A DNA stretch of 64,000 bases from Pusillibacter faecalis (GCF_018408705.1 NZ_AP023420.1:1674001-1738000); one strand, 5' to 3'. Counted from the stretch's first letter, positions 29,668-39,308 are shown. Program-made: numbers and translations. Notes: generated by a model not told the origin, from the sequence alone.

Positions 29668-31656
29668 TTCGGTGTCGCTGAGAATTTCATTGTGCTTATC
29701 CACCACTTGAATTTGCAGATCGCCGGGATTGTCAGTCTCAGGGTCCTCGGTCAGGCGAATCAAGCGGGGGGTGATGTACTCCGCGTCCAGTCGGCGGCCC
29801 TCTATGGTCACTTGACAGTAGGGGCTGAAGTTTTCGCCCAGAACATACCAGATTTCCTCTCCCTGCTGGACGATGGAGGACACGGTAATAGGAGCCATGC
29901 CCATCTGCATGTCCGTGGGTTCATAGGGGCTGGCACCGCCATGGAGATAGTTTTTTCCATATAAGGCGTCATATTGCAGTTTTAAAAGGTCAGAGGCATA
30001 GGTGGACTCCTCCCGGCAGAACTGTTGGAAGGCGTTCATCACACCGGTTGTGATGCCGATACGGTTCAATGCTGCGGCAGCGAGCTGATAGGCGCAGAGG
30101 TCTTCGTCCGCCTTTTCCAGATGGAAGTTATCCCAGATCACATACTCCGTCTTGTAAAGGCTTCTGGAGGACATATTCCGCCCCTCCAGATCCAGGGCGG
30201 GGAGATGGTCGCCATAGAGTACAAGAATGGTTCGTTCCTCCCGCTGAGAGAGCATGTTTAGAAGATTGCGGAGAAAGGCATCCATCTCATGGACCTGATT
30301 CACATAGTACTCCAGAGCATTGCGGTTGGTTCCCTCAGGACAGGCAGTCACCGTGATGGCTGGATTCTCCAGCACCTGCTCCGTGGGGTATTTGCCATGT
30401 CCCTGCACAGAGACTGTGAATACCAGATCCGGCTGGTCCGGCGTGGCATCCAGGGCCTTGCCGATCTGGCTGGTGAGAATGGCATCCTTTGCCCAGTTTT
30501 TGGGCGTAAGCTGCACCTTTGGCATGTATTCCAGAGCGGTGAAGTCATCAAAACCCAGGTTGGCGTACACATCATTGCGGCCATAGAACGTGGCGCGGTG
30601 ATTGTGGATGGCATGGGTGGCGTAGCCGTTTTCTTTTAAATTGTAGGCCACGCTCTCCACAGTTTGATCCGTCAGGCGGGTCTGGTAGGGGTATTCACCA
30701 GGACCGAACAGCCGGGTACTCATGCCGGTGAGGACCTCGTACTCTGTATTGGCGGTGCCGGCTCCCACCACGGGAACCGTCAGATAGCCGGTGGAATATT
30801 CCTCAGTCAAGGCTGTCCAGGTGGGGACGGCATCCTCTGACAGCTCCAACCCCTGAATTTCGGCTGGGTCGATAAAGGACTCCAGCTGTACAAAGACGAC
30901 ATTGACATCGGTTTGTGGATCTGCGGCGGGCGTATCCGCCTCTATCATCTCCCGAATGCGGGACATCTCCTGGGCGCTGTAGCGAGAGGGCTGGTGAATG
31001 CCCCGGTTCAGCCAGGTCTGTAAAAAACAGTAGGAAAAACCATAGTCCTCATAGGCAAAGGCCAGGTTGGAGAACACATGGGAGAGCTGCCCCAGATGAA
31101 AGGCCAGGGTCCAGCTCCCGGCCAGCAGGGCGCTCGACACCGCTAAGGCCGCGGTGCCGGTCATGAGACGCCGTCTGCCGGACGCGGTGCTGCGAGGGCC
31201 CTTCCAAAAGAGAAAAACCAGACCGGCGAGAACCAGCAAAATGGCGCCCACTAACAAAATGATGTAGGGCGTCGAGAGATAATTGGGCAGCGTGTCGATG
31301 CCTGTTTGAAAGACAGTTAAATCTGCCACAGTAAACGGCGTCATACGGTTGAGCAGAATGAATCCGTTGACGGCGCCGCCCATCAGCCACACCACTGAGA
31401 CCAGCGCACACCAGAACATGCGGCGCCGGAAGAAAAAGGCGGGGGCCAGGGTCACTAAAACGAGAAAGACGTTTACCAGGAAGGCAATGGGATTTTCGGT
31501 GACGAACTGCCAGAAAGAGGAGGGGCCATCTGTAAACGCTTTGTGGTTGAAAAGTTCTGATATCAGCGTCAACCCCAGGGCAAGCAGCGGAATATAGAGG
31601 AACGCTTCGCGTTCCTTGGGATGCCTGGCATCCCAAAGGTGTATTGGCTGTTTCAC
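29665..31656 (-). CDS. LtaS-like sulfatase-family phosphoglycerol transferase
   Basis: 663 aa from GTG 31656, which follows AAAGGAG by 8 nt; the frame runs further upstream across the promoter. Five membrane segments fill the first ~200 residues, then an extracellular sulfatase-fold domain. Seen: metal-ligand Glu in VFVQLESFID, catalytic Thr in VGAGTANTEYEVLTG, SVQGHGKYP, and LYGDHLPAL. This is the plan of lipoteichoic acid synthases, which polymerise glycerol phosphate from phosphatidylglycerol. A ~90-residue beta-rich C-terminal tail is extra relative to LtaS. The exact polymer is not inferable. Confidence 0.88.
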   Translation of the reverse strand: MKQPIHLWDARHPKEREAFLYIPLLALGLTLISELFNHKAFTDGPSSFWQFVTENPIAFLVNVFLVLVTLAPAFFFRRRMFWCALVSVVWLMGGAVNGFILLNRMTPFTVADLTVFQTGIDTLPNYLSTPYIILLVGAILLVLAGLVFLFWKGPRSTASGRRRLMTGTAALAVSSALLAGSWTLAFHLGQLSHVFSNLAFAYEDYGFSYCFLQTWLNRGIHQPSRYSAQEMSRIREMIEADTPAADPQTDVNVVFVQLESFIDPAEIQGLELSEDAVPTWTALTEEYSTGYLTVPVVGAGTANTEYEVLTGMSTRLFGPGEYPYQTRLTDQTVESVAYNLKENGYATHAIHNHRATFYGRNDVYANLGFDDFTALEYMPKVQLTPKNWAKDAILTSQIGKALDATPDQPDLVFTVSVQGHGKYPTEQVLENPAITVTACPEGTNRNALEYYVNQVHEMDAFLRNLLNMLSQREERTILVLYGDHLPALDLEGRNMSSRSLYKTEYVIWDNFHLEKADEDLCAYQLAAAALNRIGITTGVMNAFQQFCREESTYASDLLKLQYDALYGKNYLHGGASPYEPTDMQMGMAPITVSSIVQQGEEIWYVLGENFSPYCQVTIEGRRLDAEYITPRLIRLTEDPETDNPGDLQIQVVDKHNEILSDTE

Positions 31657-31683
31657 AAAAGCGACTCCTTTCTTGGGGATTCG

Positions 31684-31689
31684 ATTATA
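31684..31689 (-). promoter_or_regulatory. -10 element of the LtaS-like gene
   Basis: Perfect TATAAT on the minus strand, 28 bp before the GTG start. The -35 (TAGACC-like, 17 bp away) is weak. Confidence 0.55.
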
Positions 31690-31809
31690 CCGTGTCTGCC
31701 CGGAGAGGTCTATAACTTTTTGTAAATTTTTCGACAAAATTTTACACACGGGGTGAAGAATGAAAAAGGTCTGCATCGTTATGATATGGCAGCAGGGAAA
31801 AAGAGAGAC

Positions 31810-31838
31810 TTGACTTCTCAAATGGATTGCACTATTAT
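31810..31838 (+). promoter_or_regulatory. SigA-type promoter of the SLH-protease gene
   Basis: TTGACT, 17-bp spacer, TATTAT, about 35 bp before the TTG start. Confidence 0.55.
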
Positions 31839-31872
31839 ACTAATACAATAAATGAAAAGGAGAGGATTGTAG

Positions 31873-33567
31873 TTGTATTGGAAGATGCTGCAAAAAACCG
31901 GAGTGCTGGGATTGGCAGCAGCCTTGGTTCTGGGCATGGGCGCGCAGGCGGCTGAAGCGCCGTCCGCCCGACAGGAGGACTTGGACGCCCTTTATCAAAA
32001 TTTAGAGGCCCGGCACCCGGATCTGTTTGCCAACACACCGGAGGCGGAGTTTTTGGAGAGAAAGGCCGAGATCGAAAGCCGCCTGACGACGGAGAGCGAT
32101 GTGGACTTTCTCTTTGACCTGCAGAGCCTGACGGCCTTGGCTGGAGATTCCCATACCAGCATACAGGTGGCAGGCAGCGTAGTTGAGCAGCTATCTGCCT
32201 ATCCCATGGTGCTCTCTTGGAGAGATGGGAGATGGTATCTCACCACAGCGCCGGCGGAGCAGAAGGCCCTGCTTGGCATGGAGGTCACAGCCCTGAATGG
32301 CCGGGATATGGATCAAGTGGTGGAAGCCTTCGGAGAAGTGCTCAGCGCTGACAATCCGGTGAAACTGCGGCGGCAATACCGGCAGGTGTGCAACGTGGAG
32401 GACTACTATGTCTATCTGGGGTTGGCGAAACCTGGTGAGCCATTGAAGCTCACTCTGGAGGATGGTGAAACCCGGTCTATCACGGCTGTGCCCTATCACT
32501 CCCTGGGAGAGACCGAGATTGCCCAGCTGGGCGCCCAGGTTTCCATGCCCGCCACTGCGGCTCGAGAGCAGGCATATTGGTCCCAGGCGCTGAATCCAAA
32601 CACCTATTATATTCAGTACAACACCTGCCAGGAGGACCCGGAGCTTCCCATGGAGACCTTTGCATCCCAGGTGCAGGATGACCTGAACACAGGGAACTAT
32701 AGCCGCGTTCTGATCGACCTGCGCAACAACGGTGGTGGCTCTGACGGGGTGATCTGGCCGCTGCTGAACGTCCTGCGGGAGGCGATGGATGAGGGCGCCG
32801 AGGTCGTGGGCCTCATTGGAGAGGCCACCTTCTCCTCTGCTATCATCAATGCAGTGGAGCTCCAGGAGATGGGGGCTGTGCTGGCAGGCGAGGCCGCCAG
32901 CGGCAGCGTGGACCACTTCGGCTCAGTGAGCGGCTTTACGCTGCCAAATTCCGGCATCCGGGTGGGCGTCTCCTCCAAATATATTGATCTGGGAACGCTG
33001 TTGGATGCAGATGCAGGCCGTGGCGTAGTCTCTTTGGAGCCGGATGTGGAGCTGCCCCAGACCATGGCGGACACCTTAGCGGGAAAAGATACGGCGGTAG
33101 AGTGGCTGCTGGCACATCCGGAGAGGTTGGCGCAACAAGAGTGGCCGAATGCACCTCTCACTCGAGGCCGTTTTGTGGGGCTGCTGTATGAGGCCGCTGG
33201 CAGTCCGGTCCAGACTCCAGAGGCTGTGTTCCCCGATATGCTGGGAGTTGAATGGTACCTGGATGCCATGATCTGGAGCGCAAATGCCGGCGTTGCCAGA
33301 GGCACTGCAGACGGGAGTTTTGCCGCATCCCGGGCGATTTCCTGGCAGGAGGCCGCGGTCTTCCTGACCCGGACCGTTCAGGCGCTTGGCTGGACGCCGG
33401 AGACGGTGCGCACAGCGCCCCTGCCGGCTGTGCTGTCCAAAGGCGCCTGGGACCAGGAGGCCCTGCAGAGCGCCTGGGCATGGGGCCTGCTGCCGGAGAA
33501 TGCGGATTCCACGCCTACCCGGGCACAGGGAGAAGCCATGGCCGCCGCCCTGCAGGAGCTGGGCTGA
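31873..33567 (+). CDS. S41-like peptidase with C-terminal SLH domains
   Basis: 564 aa, TTG start placed by AAGGAGAGG; the first ATG, four codons later, is too far from it. Signal peptide about 1-27 (GVLGLAAALVLGMGAQAAEA). Residues ~35-380 resemble the C-terminal-processing (tail-specific) peptidase S41 fold: RVLIDLRNNGGGSDGVIWPLL, then EATFSSAIINAVELQEMGAVLAGEAASG with a candidate nucleophile Ser. Two SLH-like repeats follow from ~430 (FPDMLGVEWYLDAMIWSANAGVARGTADGSFAASRAI), which would fix it to the wall. A surface protease; the activity is untested and the Ser/Lys pair is assigned only by pattern. Confidence 0.8.
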   Translation: MYWKMLQKTGVLGLAAALVLGMGAQAAEAPSARQEDLDALYQNLEARHPDLFANTPEAEFLERKAEIESRLTTESDVDFLFDLQSLTALAGDSHTSIQVAGSVVEQLSAYPMVLSWRDGRWYLTTAPAEQKALLGMEVTALNGRDMDQVVEAFGEVLSADNPVKLRRQYRQVCNVEDYYVYLGLAKPGEPLKLTLEDGETRSITAVPYHSLGETEIAQLGAQVSMPATAAREQAYWSQALNPNTYYIQYNTCQEDPELPMETFASQVQDDLNTGNYSRVLIDLRNNGGGSDGVIWPLLNVLREAMDEGAEVVGLIGEATFSSAIINAVELQEMGAVLAGEAASGSVDHFGSVSGFTLPNSGIRVGVSSKYIDLGTLLDADAGRGVVSLEPDVELPQTMADTLAGKDTAVEWLLAHPERLAQQEWPNAPLTRGRFVGLLYEAAGSPVQTPEAVFPDMLGVEWYLDAMIWSANAGVARGTADGSFAASRAISWQEAAVFLTRTVQALGWTPETVRTAPLPAVLSKGAWDQEALQSAWAWGLLPENADSTPTRAQGEAMAAALQELG

Positions 33568-33592
33568 ACGGCAGGGAGCCGCGTGTACATTC

Positions 33593-33628
33593 AAAAAAGT
33601 GAGGAGCCGGTTGGCTCCTCACTTTTTC
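33593..33628. terminator. Bidirectional terminator
   Basis: AAAAAGTGAGGAGCC with its complement around a GGTT loop. Shared by the convergent SLH-protease and ferredoxin oxidoreductase genes. Confidence 0.9.
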
Positions 33629-33643
33629 ATTCAACAGAGGGAA

Positions 33644-36600
33644 TCAGCCCTCGTACATGGCTTTGAGCTTGAGCAGGTGCGCATAGCGGTCCATGGCCGC
33701 CTTCTCGTTGCGCTCAAACAGCTCGCCGGCGCGGTCGGGGAACTCCCGGGTCAGGCGGCTGTAACGGGCCTCATTCATCAGGAATTCCTGATAGCCGCCC
33801 TTGGGCTCCTTGGAGTCCAGGGTGAACTTGGAGCCCTCAGCAGCGGGATTGAAGCGGAAGAGGTTCCAATAGCCGCACTCCACGGCCTTCTTCATCTCGT
33901 GCTGGCAGTTGACCATGCCGCCCTTGATGGAGTGCATCTCGCAGGGAGAGTAGCCGATGATCAGGGACGGGCCGGGATAGGCCTCAGCCTCCTGAATGGC
34001 CTTGAGGGTCTGAGCGGGGTTTGCGCCCATGGCCACCTGAGCCACATAGATATAGCCATAGCTCATGGCGATCTCCGCCAGGGACTTTTTCTTGATCTCC
34101 TTGCCGGCTGCGGCGAACTGTGCCACCTGGCCGATGTTGGAGGCCTTGGAGGCCTGGCCGCCGGTGTTGGAGTAAACCTCGGTATCAAAGACAAAGATAT
34201 TCACATCGTTGCCGGAGGCCAGGACGTGGTCCACGCCGCCAAAGCCGATGTCATAGGCCCAGCCGTCGCCGCCGAAGATCCACAGGGACTTCTTGCGCAG
34301 GTATTCTTTTTCGGCCAAAATCTCTCTTGTCAGCGTGCAGGCATCGCAGTCGCAGTAGGTGGCCCCGGCGGCCTTCAGGCTCTCCATGTGGGCCTTGAAT
34401 TCACCCAGGCCATCGCCAAAGGCAGCCTTGCCTGCGTCGCTGGCGGCAAAGGCCAGACAGGCGTCCACGGTCATCAGGCCCTCTTCCAGAGCGGCAATAT
34501 ACGCATCGGTGGCGGCGCCGTTGGCCTTGCCATCCTCCATGGTATCCAGCCACTTCTGAGCGGCGTCCTTCAGGCCGGCCCAGGTGTGGGGGACGGCAAT
34601 CAGAGCGCGGGTCTTATCAGCAAGCCGCTCCCGGATGGCCTTCTGGCCCAGATACATACCGAGGCCGTGCTCAGCATTGTCCTCAAAGAGGGAGTTGGAC
34701 CAGGCGGGGCCGTGACCGGCCTTGTTGGTGCAATAGGGAGAGGTAGCAGCGGGTCCGCCCCAGATGGAAGAGCAACCCGTGGCGTTGGAGATGTACATCC
34801 GGTCGCCAAAGAGCTGGGTTACGAGGCGGGCATAGCTGGTCTCGGCGCAGCCGGCGCAGGAGCCAGAGAACTCCAGCATGGGCTGGCGGAACTGGCTGCC
34901 CTTGACGGTGTCATCCTGCATGTCGGTCTTCTCGCTGACCTTGTCCACACAGTAGTTGAAGACCTCCTGCTGGGCGGCCTCCTGCTCCTGGGGCACCATG
35001 GTCAGGGCGCCCACAGGGCACTGGCCCACGCACACGCCGCAGCCCATGCAGTCCAGCGGGCTGATGGCCATGGTGTACTGGTAGACGCCCTTGCCCTTGC
35101 CGGCCTTCACATCCACGATCTTGGCGCTCGCAGGGGCGTTCTTGGCCTCCTCCGCCGTCAGGGCGTAGGGACGGATGGTGGCGTGGGGGCAGACATAAGC
35201 GCAGTTGTTGCACTGGATGCACTTGGTGGAATCCCAAGTGGGGACGGACACCGCCACGCCGCGCTTTTCGTAGGCGGCGGCACCCAGCTCGAACTGGCCG
35301 TCCACGTGCTTGACAAAGGCGGACACAGGCAGGCTGTCGCCATCCATCTTGCCCACGGGGAAGAGAATGGTCTTGACCTGCTCCACCAGCTCGGGCTTGC
35401 CGGAGAGCACGGTGGTGTCGGCGCTGTCCTGGGCGTCGGCCCAGTCGGCGGGCACGTCGAACTTCTTAAAGGCGGTGGCGCCGGCGTCAATGGCCTTGTG
35501 GTTCATATCCACCACGTCCTGGCCCTTCTTCAGGTAGGAGTGGGTGGCGGCGTCCTTCATGTAGCCGATGGCTTCGGATTCAGGCATGACCTTGGCCAGG
35601 GCGAAGAAGGCGGACTGCAGGATCGTGTTGGTCCGCTTGCCCATGCCGATCTCCTTAGCAAGGTCAATGGCGTTGATGGTGTAGACCTGGATGTTATTCT
35701 TGGCAATGTAGCGCTTGGAGGCGGCGTCCAGGTGGTGGTTCAGCTCCGCGTCGCTCCACTGGCAGTTGATGAGGAACACGCCGCCGGGCTTCACGTCCCG
35801 AACGATGGGGAAGCCCTTTGTGATGTAGGCGGGCACGTGGCAGGCCACAAAGTCAGCTTTGTTGATATAATAAGAGGACTTGATGGGCTTGTCGCCAAAG
35901 CGCAGGTGGCTGATGGTGACGCCGCCGGTCTTCTTGGAGTCGTACTGGAAGTACGCCTGGATGTATTTGTCGGTGTGGTCGCCGATGATCTTGATGGAGT
36001 TCTTGTTGGCGCCCACGGTGCCGTCGCCGCCCAGGCCCCAGAACTTGCACTCGATGGTGCCGGCAGCCGCCACACTGGGAGCGGGCTTCTCCTCCAGGCT
36101 CAGATGGGTCACGTCGTCCACGATGCCGATGGTGAACTGGCGCTTCATCTCTTTCTTGTTCAGCTCGTCATAGACCGCGAAGACAGAGGCGGGCGGAGTG
36201 TCCTTGCTGCCCAGGCCATAGCGTCCGCCGATCACCTTGACATCGGTCCGGCCGGCGTTGGCCAGAGCCGTCACCACGTCCATGTACAGCGGCTCGCCCT
36301 GGGAGCCGGGCTCCTTGGTGCGGTCCAGCACAGCTACCTTCTTGGCGGTAGCGGGCAGGGCGGCAAGCAGCTTGTCCGCGGCGAAGGGACGATACAGACG
36401 GACCTTGATGAGGCCCACCTTCTCGCCATGAGCGTTCATGTAGTCGATGACTTCCTCGGCAACGTCGCAGATGGAGCCCATAGCGATGATGACCCGGTCC
36501 GCATCGGGCGCGCCGTAGTAGTTAAAGAGCTTGTAGTTCGTGCCCAGCTTGGCGTTGACCTTGTCCATGTACTTCTCCACCACGGCGGGCAGAGCGTCAT

Positions 36601-37306
36601 AGTAGGAGTTGCAGGCCTCGCGGTGCTGGAAGAAGATATCGCCGTTTTCGTGGGAGCCGCGCATGTTGGGCCGCTCGGGGTTCAGGGAGTGCTTACGGAA
36701 CGCCTCAACAGCGTCCATGTTGCACATCTCCTTGAGGTCCTCGTAGTCCCACACGGCCACCTTCTGAATCTCGTGGGAGGTCCGGAAGCCGTCGAAGAAG
36801 TTGATAAAGGGAACGCGGCCCTCAATGGCGCTGAGGTGGGCAACAGGAGCCAGGTCCATAACCTCCTGGACGTTGCCCTCGGCCAGCATGGCAAAGCCCG
36901 TCTGGCGGCAGGCCATCACGTCGGAGTGGTCGCCGAAGATATTCAGCGCATGGGTGGACACGGTCCGGGCGGACACGTGGAACACGCAGGGCAGCAGCTC
37001 GCCGGCGATCTTGTACATATTGGGGATCATCAGCAGCAGGCCCTGAGAAGCGGTGTAGGTGGTGGTCATTGCGCCCGCGGCCAGAGAGCCGTGGACCGTG
37101 CCGGAGGCGCCGGCCTCGGACTGCATCTCCACCACCTTGACCGTGGTGCCGAAGATGTTTTTCTGACCAGCAGCGGACCACTGGTCAACCAAGTCTGCCA
37201 TGGGCGAGGACGGGGTGATGGGGTAGATGCCCGCCACCTCGGTAAACGCGTAGCTGACATATGCCGCCGCGTTGTTACCGTCCATGGACTTGAACTTTCT
37301 TGCCAT
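33644..37306 (-). CDS. nifJ: Pyruvate:ferredoxin (flavodoxin) oxidoreductase
   Basis: 1220 aa, the single-chain form (usual length about 1170-1200). Oxidatively decarboxylates pyruvate to acetyl-CoA, CO2 and reduced ferredoxin, the entry to pta-linked acetate formation. Order: N-terminal pyruvate/TPP domain (MDGNNAAAYVSYAFTEVAGI, ITPSSPMADLVD), middle domains, two 4Fe-4S clusters (CIQCNNCAYVCP and CMGCGVCVGQCP, about 690-760), then the C-terminal TPP domain with a third cluster set (SGSCAGCAETSY, CDCDACT) and the GGDGWAYDIGFGG TPP motif. AGGAGG-like site before the ATG. Monocistronic, strong promoter. The alternative symbol por is also used. Confidence 0.96.
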   Translation of the reverse strand: MARKFKSMDGNNAAAYVSYAFTEVAGIYPITPSSPMADLVDQWSAAGQKNIFGTTVKVVEMQSEAGASGTVHGSLAAGAMTTTYTASQGLLLMIPNMYKIAGELLPCVFHVSARTVSTHALNIFGDHSDVMACRQTGFAMLAEGNVQEVMDLAPVAHLSAIEGRVPFINFFDGFRTSHEIQKVAVWDYEDLKEMCNMDAVEAFRKHSLNPERPNMRGSHENGDIFFQHREACNSYYDALPAVVEKYMDKVNAKLGTNYKLFNYYGAPDADRVIIAMGSICDVAEEVIDYMNAHGEKVGLIKVRLYRPFAADKLLAALPATAKKVAVLDRTKEPGSQGEPLYMDVVTALANAGRTDVKVIGGRYGLGSKDTPPASVFAVYDELNKKEMKRQFTIGIVDDVTHLSLEEKPAPSVAAAGTIECKFWGLGGDGTVGANKNSIKIIGDHTDKYIQAYFQYDSKKTGGVTISHLRFGDKPIKSSYYINKADFVACHVPAYITKGFPIVRDVKPGGVFLINCQWSDAELNHHLDAASKRYIAKNNIQVYTINAIDLAKEIGMGKRTNTILQSAFFALAKVMPESEAIGYMKDAATHSYLKKGQDVVDMNHKAIDAGATAFKKFDVPADWADAQDSADTTVLSGKPELVEQVKTILFPVGKMDGDSLPVSAFVKHVDGQFELGAAAYEKRGVAVSVPTWDSTKCIQCNNCAYVCPHATIRPYALTAEEAKNAPASAKIVDVKAGKGKGVYQYTMAISPLDCMGCGVCVGQCPVGALTMVPQEQEAAQQEVFNYCVDKVSEKTDMQDDTVKGSQFRQPMLEFSGSCAGCAETSYARLVTQLFGDRMYISNATGCSSIWGGPAATSPYCTNKAGHGPAWSNSLFEDNAEHGLGMYLGQKAIRERLADKTRALIAVPHTWAGLKDAAQKWLDTMEDGKANGAATDAYIAALEEGLMTVDACLAFAASDAGKAAFGDGLGEFKAHMESLKAAGATYCDCDACTLTREILAEKEYLRKKSLWIFGGDGWAYDIGFGGVDHVLASGNDVNIFVFDTEVYSNTGGQASKASNIGQVAQFAAAGKEIKKKSLAEIAMSYGYIYVAQVAMGANPAQTLKAIQEAEAYPGPSLIIGYSPCEMHSIKGGMVNCQHEMKKAVECGYWNLFRFNPAAEGSKFTLDSKEPKGGYQEFLMNEARYSRLTREFPDRAGELFERNEKAAMDRYAHLLKLKAMYEG

Positions 37307-37395
37307 AAACTCTTACCTCCTAATGTGCCGCCAAAGGCGGCTGTCTTACCAAAGCATAAGGCCTGGTCTCTCCTTCCAGGCTTTTGTGCGGACTT

Positions 37396-37424
37396 ATTAT
37401 AGCACAGGGCATGCAGGATGTAAA
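37396..37424 (-). promoter_or_regulatory. SigA-type promoter of the oxidoreductase gene
   Basis: Minus strand TTTACA, 17-bp spacer, perfect TATAAT, about 90 bp before the start codon. Confidence 0.8.
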
Positions 37425-37542
37425 CTGTTACTTTGTTATTTTTTACACAAATTATTCCGGTTTTTGCAGGAATTGTATTGCTTTCTGGCTGTTTTTCAGG
37501 ATTTTTTTAAGCAGCTGTGTTTCTTTTCGCACCGCTGTGTGC

Positions 37543-37548
37543 TATACT
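37543..37548 (+). promoter_or_regulatory. Extended -10 promoter of comM
   Basis: TATACT preceded by TGC (extended -10), 55 bp before the comM start. No good -35. Confidence 0.45.
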
Positions 37549-37602
37549 TTTTAAAACGGCGGCTCAGTCCGCCAGTCAACCCCAAAGGAAGGCGGCGATG
37601 GG

Positions 37603-39120
37603 ATGGTGGTCACAGTACGGTCCCTGGGACTTGGCGGAATTTCTGGATACGAGGTGAGCGCAGAGTGCTTTCTCTCCGGCGGCCTGCCGGCCTTTGACGT
37701 GGTGGGCCTGCCGGACGCCGCCGTGCGGGAGGCCCGGGAGCGTGTCCGGGCGGCGGTGAAAAACTGCGGCGCCAGGTTCCCGGTCAGCCGCATTACGGTG
37801 AACCTGGCACCTGCGGGCCAGAAAAAGGCTGGCACCTTTTATGATCTTCCGATTTTTGTGGGGATTCTCGCTGCCAGCGGCGAGGTGCCGCCGCTGCCGC
37901 CGGACGCGGCCTTCGTGGGGGAGCTTTCCCTCACTGGGGCGCTGCGGAGGGTGAACGGCGTTCTGCCCATGGCCCTGGCAGCCCGGGCGGCGGGTATCCG
38001 GCAGCTGTTCGTCCCGGCGGAAAACGCGGCGGAGGCGACGCTTGCCGGCGGCCTCACCGTCTACGGAGTGCCGGATGTGCAGACACTGACGGCCCATCTG
38101 CGAGGACGGGAGGCGCTCTCTCCCGCCCCGGTCTGGACCCCCGGCGGGGACGAGGTTTCCCTGCCGGACCTGCGGGATGTGATGGGCCAGGAGAATGTGA
38201 AGCGGGCGCTGGAGATCGCCGCCGCCGGCGGCCATAACCTGCTGCTGATCGGTCCCCCTGGCGCAGGGAAGTCCATGCTGGCCAAGCGCCTGCCCTCCAT
38301 CCTGCCGGACATGACCCGGGAGGAGGCCCTAACTGTCTCTGGCGTTTGGTCCGTGGCGGGGCTGACGGACCCCAGGCACCCCCTGCTGACCCGCCGGCCC
38401 TTCCGCTCGCCGCACCACACCGCCTCGGCGTCAGCAGTGATCGGCGGCGGCCCGGCCATGCGGCCTGGCGAGGTCTCGCTGGCCAGCTCCGGCGTGTTGT
38501 TTTTGGACGAGCTTCCGGAGTTTCGACGGGATGTACTGGAGGCTTTGCGCCAGCCTTTGGAGGAGGGGGAGGTCACGATCTCCCGGGCGGGCGGGACGCT
38601 GCGCCTGCCGGCCCGGTTCCAGCTGGTGTGCGCTATGAATCCCTGCCGCTGCGGGTGGCGGGGGCACCCGGCGGGCAAGTGTACCTGTTCCGACCGGGAG
38701 GTGGAGCGGTACGTGGAAAAAATCTCCGGCCCGCTGTTGGACCGGATGGACCTCCACGTGAGCGTTCCCTCCGTGGAATATGAGGCCCTGCGCCGGAGAG
38801 AGGCTCCGGAGTCCTCCGCCGAAGTCAAGCGCCGGGTGGACGCCGCCAGGGGCGTGCAGGCGGCCCGCTTTGCCGGGACGGACACCATCTGCAACGCACA
38901 GATGCCGCCGGATCAGGTGGGCGGCTTCTGTGCCCTGGACGCGGCGGGGGAGAAGCTCCTGCGTGCGGCCTTTGAGCGGATGGGGCTCACGGCCCGGTCC
39001 CATGACCGGATTTTGCGGGTGGCCCGCACCATTGCCGACCTGGACGGCGCGTCGGAGATCGGCCCCGCCCATCTGGCGGAGGCCATTCAGTTCCGGAACA
39101 CGGATATTTTAAAGGGATAG
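37603..39120 (+). CDS. comM: YifB/ComM-family Mg-chelatase-like AAA+ ATPase
   Basis: 505 aa, full length. N-terminal Lon-protease-like fold (SGGLPAFDVVGLPDAAVREARERV), Walker A LLIGPPGAGKSMLAKRLPSILP near residue 215, Walker B VLFLDELPEF, a CxC...C zinc-like patch CRCGWRGHPAGKCTC, and the C-terminal chelatase domain (SHDRILRVARTIADLDG). In naturally competent bacteria ComM is a branch-migration helicase aiding integration of DNA; elsewhere its role is unclear. Stop codon at 39118-39120 lies directly before the decayed gene fragment of cassette B. Confidence 0.93.
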   Translation: MVVTVRSLGLGGISGYEVSAECFLSGGLPAFDVVGLPDAAVREARERVRAAVKNCGARFPVSRITVNLAPAGQKKAGTFYDLPIFVGILAASGEVPPLPPDAAFVGELSLTGALRRVNGVLPMALAARAAGIRQLFVPAENAAEATLAGGLTVYGVPDVQTLTAHLRGREALSPAPVWTPGGDEVSLPDLRDVMGQENVKRALEIAAAGGHNLLLIGPPGAGKSMLAKRLPSILPDMTREEALTVSGVWSVAGLTDPRHPLLTRRPFRSPHHTASASAVIGGGPAMRPGEVSLASSGVLFLDELPEFRRDVLEALRQPLEEGEVTISRAGGTLRLPARFQLVCAMNPCRCGWRGHPAGKCTCSDREVERYVEKISGPLLDRMDLHVSVPSVEYEALRRREAPESSAEVKRRVDAARGVQAARFAGTDTICNAQMPPDQVGGFCALDAAGEKLLRAAFERMGLTARSHDRILRVARTIADLDGASEIGPAHLAEAIQFRNTDILKG

Positions 39121-39121
39121 C

Positions 39122-39244
39122 GGCGGGGGGAGGCCACCGTATGGATATGACTGCGGAGATTGGTACAATGCCCCGCCTGTGATAGCTTCAACCTCAATGG
39201 AAAAAACCTATTACTATGCGGCGCTGATCGCTGCAGACAGATAA
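39122..39244 (+). pseudogene. Remnant of a phage-tail-like gene (C-terminal fragment)
   Basis: An open 40-codon frame ending in TAA at 39242-39244. Its last 27 residues (from WYNAPPV at 39161 to KTYYYAALIAADR) align without gap to the last 27 of the gene at 6553-6996 (from WFANTAE to RTYYYIALLAADE), with 10 identities and several conservative changes. No start codon with a ribosome site covers the frame and the N-terminal ~105 residues are missing. It occupies the same convergent position beside S-layer gene B as the intact gene does beside A, so it marks the edge of the duplicated cassette. Confidence 0.75.
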
Positions 39245-39279
39245 AAAAGGCCCCCCGGCGCAAGCCGGGGGGCCTTTTT
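39244..39279. terminator. Bidirectional terminator
   Basis: GGCCCCCCGGC/GCCGGGGGGCC with a GCAA loop, A-tract and T5 tract. Ends S-layer gene B on the minus strand and the fragment on the plus strand. Confidence 0.88.
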
Positions 39280-39308
39280 ACTAAGCGTTTGGAAGGAACG
39301 TCTGTCAA

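Noticed and set aside
33386..37402. 1338-aa open frame opposite the pyruvate:ferredoxin oxidoreductase
   Set aside because: A shadow of a highly expressed, codon-biased gene; the opposite strand encodes an unmistakable enzyme.
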